Shown here: positions 5,239 to 5,655 of the stretch, piece after piece | Layout: the number at the start of each line of letters is the position of its first letter | How positions within the stretch are numbered: position 1 is the stretch's first letter | Assembly (NCBI GenBank): GCA_004556655.1 | Contig: SFGF01000124.1 | Coordinates: forward strand, 1-5,655 | Direction: 5' to 3' | Origin: Lachnospiraceae bacterium | GTDB taxonomy: Bacteria > Bacillota > Clostridia > Lachnospirales > Lachnospiraceae | Length of the DNA stretch: 5,655 nt | Notes under the pieces: model-generated | What the model was told of the DNA's origin: nothing | Databases searched by the model: none | Seen by the model: the letters and a program-made list of their open reading frames with translations, nothing else | Program-made: the position numbers and the translations under genes

Positions 5239-5655
5239 TCAACCTTCTTTTCCCTTTGAAAATGGACTCAAGTCGATAAACAATTTCTTCAATCCACTTG
5301 TGTCCTTGAACTCCTTGAATAAATACTCCAGAAGTTCTTCCTGCCTTGCCTGCCCTAATGTAAGCCGGTAAAGAGACAGAATCTTTATCAGCCTTTCATA
5401 ATTAACCTCATCCTTACTCATAGGATACATTGGCACAAGCCTTTCTATTTTAACACTCTGATTTTTTCCGAAACACCAGAATGGTACAAGCTCTGACTGG
5501 TCATTCTGCTTTTCCGCTTTAGCAGCTTCAAACATTTCTGTCCATATGTCTCGCTTAAATGTGATACCATCTGCCTTACCATATTTATCAGCAACATTCT
5601 GTCTTATTGCCAGACACTTAAATCTATTGATTCTGCCTTCCCTTTGTTCCAAATC
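5239..5655 (-). CDS. SF2 helicase, C-terminal part (5' end beyond the right edge)
   Basis: The last 138 residues of a helicase are visible; the frame stays open through the right edge. The opening DLEQREGRINRFKCLAIRQN is helicase motif VI, with both Arg residues of QREGRINR (the ATP-contacting arginine fingers), so this is the end of the second RecA-like domain of an SF2 enzyme of the SNF2/DEAD type. Downstream, ELVPFWCFG, KIERLVPMYPMSKDE and LSLYRLTLGQARQEELLEYL form a C-terminal segment that I associate with large bacterial helicases carrying a phospholipase-D-like domain, often in restriction or defence loci; that link is from memory. The helicase would use ATP to move along or remodel DNA or DNA-protein complexes. 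A TTG falls near the edge in frame, but it encodes Leu inside motif VI and is not a start. It is the first visible gene of the operon, and its TGA is one base from the next gene's first ATG. Confidence 0.88.
   Translation of the reverse strand, partial: DLEQREGRINRFKCLAIRQNVADKYGKADGITFKRDIWTEMFEAAKAEKQNDQSELVPFWCFGKNQSVKIERLVPMYPMSKDEVNYERLIKILSLYRLTLGQARQEELLEYLFKEFKDTSGLKKLFIDLSPFSKGKEG

Noticed and set aside
1..5655. CRISPR array, tRNA, rRNA, insertion sequence or transposase
   Set aside because: No regularly spaced direct repeats, cloverleaf, rRNA-like sequence, terminal inverted repeats or transposase motifs were seen on either strand.

Overview
The window reads as accessory chromosomal or element-borne DNA from a low-GC Firmicute, most likely a gut-type clostridium (Lachnospiraceae-like). 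The grounds are the AT-rich sequence, the strong AGGAGG-type ribosome binding sites, and protein sequences that resemble clostridial families as I remember them. No database search was possible. All six well-supported complete or nearly complete genes, and the partial one at the right edge, lie on the minus strand, so the region is transcribed right to left.

From right to left, the main block holds: (1) the C-terminal end of an SF2 (SNF2/DEAD-type) helicase, cut by the right edge; (2) an unassigned ~211-residue protein with a conserved-looking WYK/NVWYA pattern; (3) an AlkZ-related winged-helix protein (DNA glycosylase relative); (4) a uracil-DNA-glycosylase-fold protein; (5) a macro-domain (ADP-ribose-binding) protein with a helical C-terminal domain; and (6) a second, divergent UDG-fold protein. 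Gaps are 1 to about 32 bases, and in several cases the stop codon lies inside or beside the next gene's ribosome binding site. This is one operon, closed by a good intrinsic terminator at 1236-1270.

After the terminator and a short spacer with a possible weak promoter comes (7) an ADP-ribosylglycohydrolase (DraG/ARH family) with an SseB-like C-terminal extension. Its last ~20 residues do not look like natural protein. In the same place, the opposite strand carries the hydrophilic, coiled-coil-like tail of an unrelated open frame that runs in from the left edge. I read this as a rearrangement or element junction near positions 85-115, which truncates both genes.

Taken together, an SF2 helicase, three glycosylase-fold proteins, and two proteins that bind or remove ADP-ribose suggest a DNA-modification or nucleotide-damage system, plausibly anti-phage. 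No ADP-ribosyltransferase or nuclease is visible here, so the effector, if there is one, would be the unassigned protein, one of the glycosylase-like proteins, or a gene upstream of the window. The system-level role is inference.
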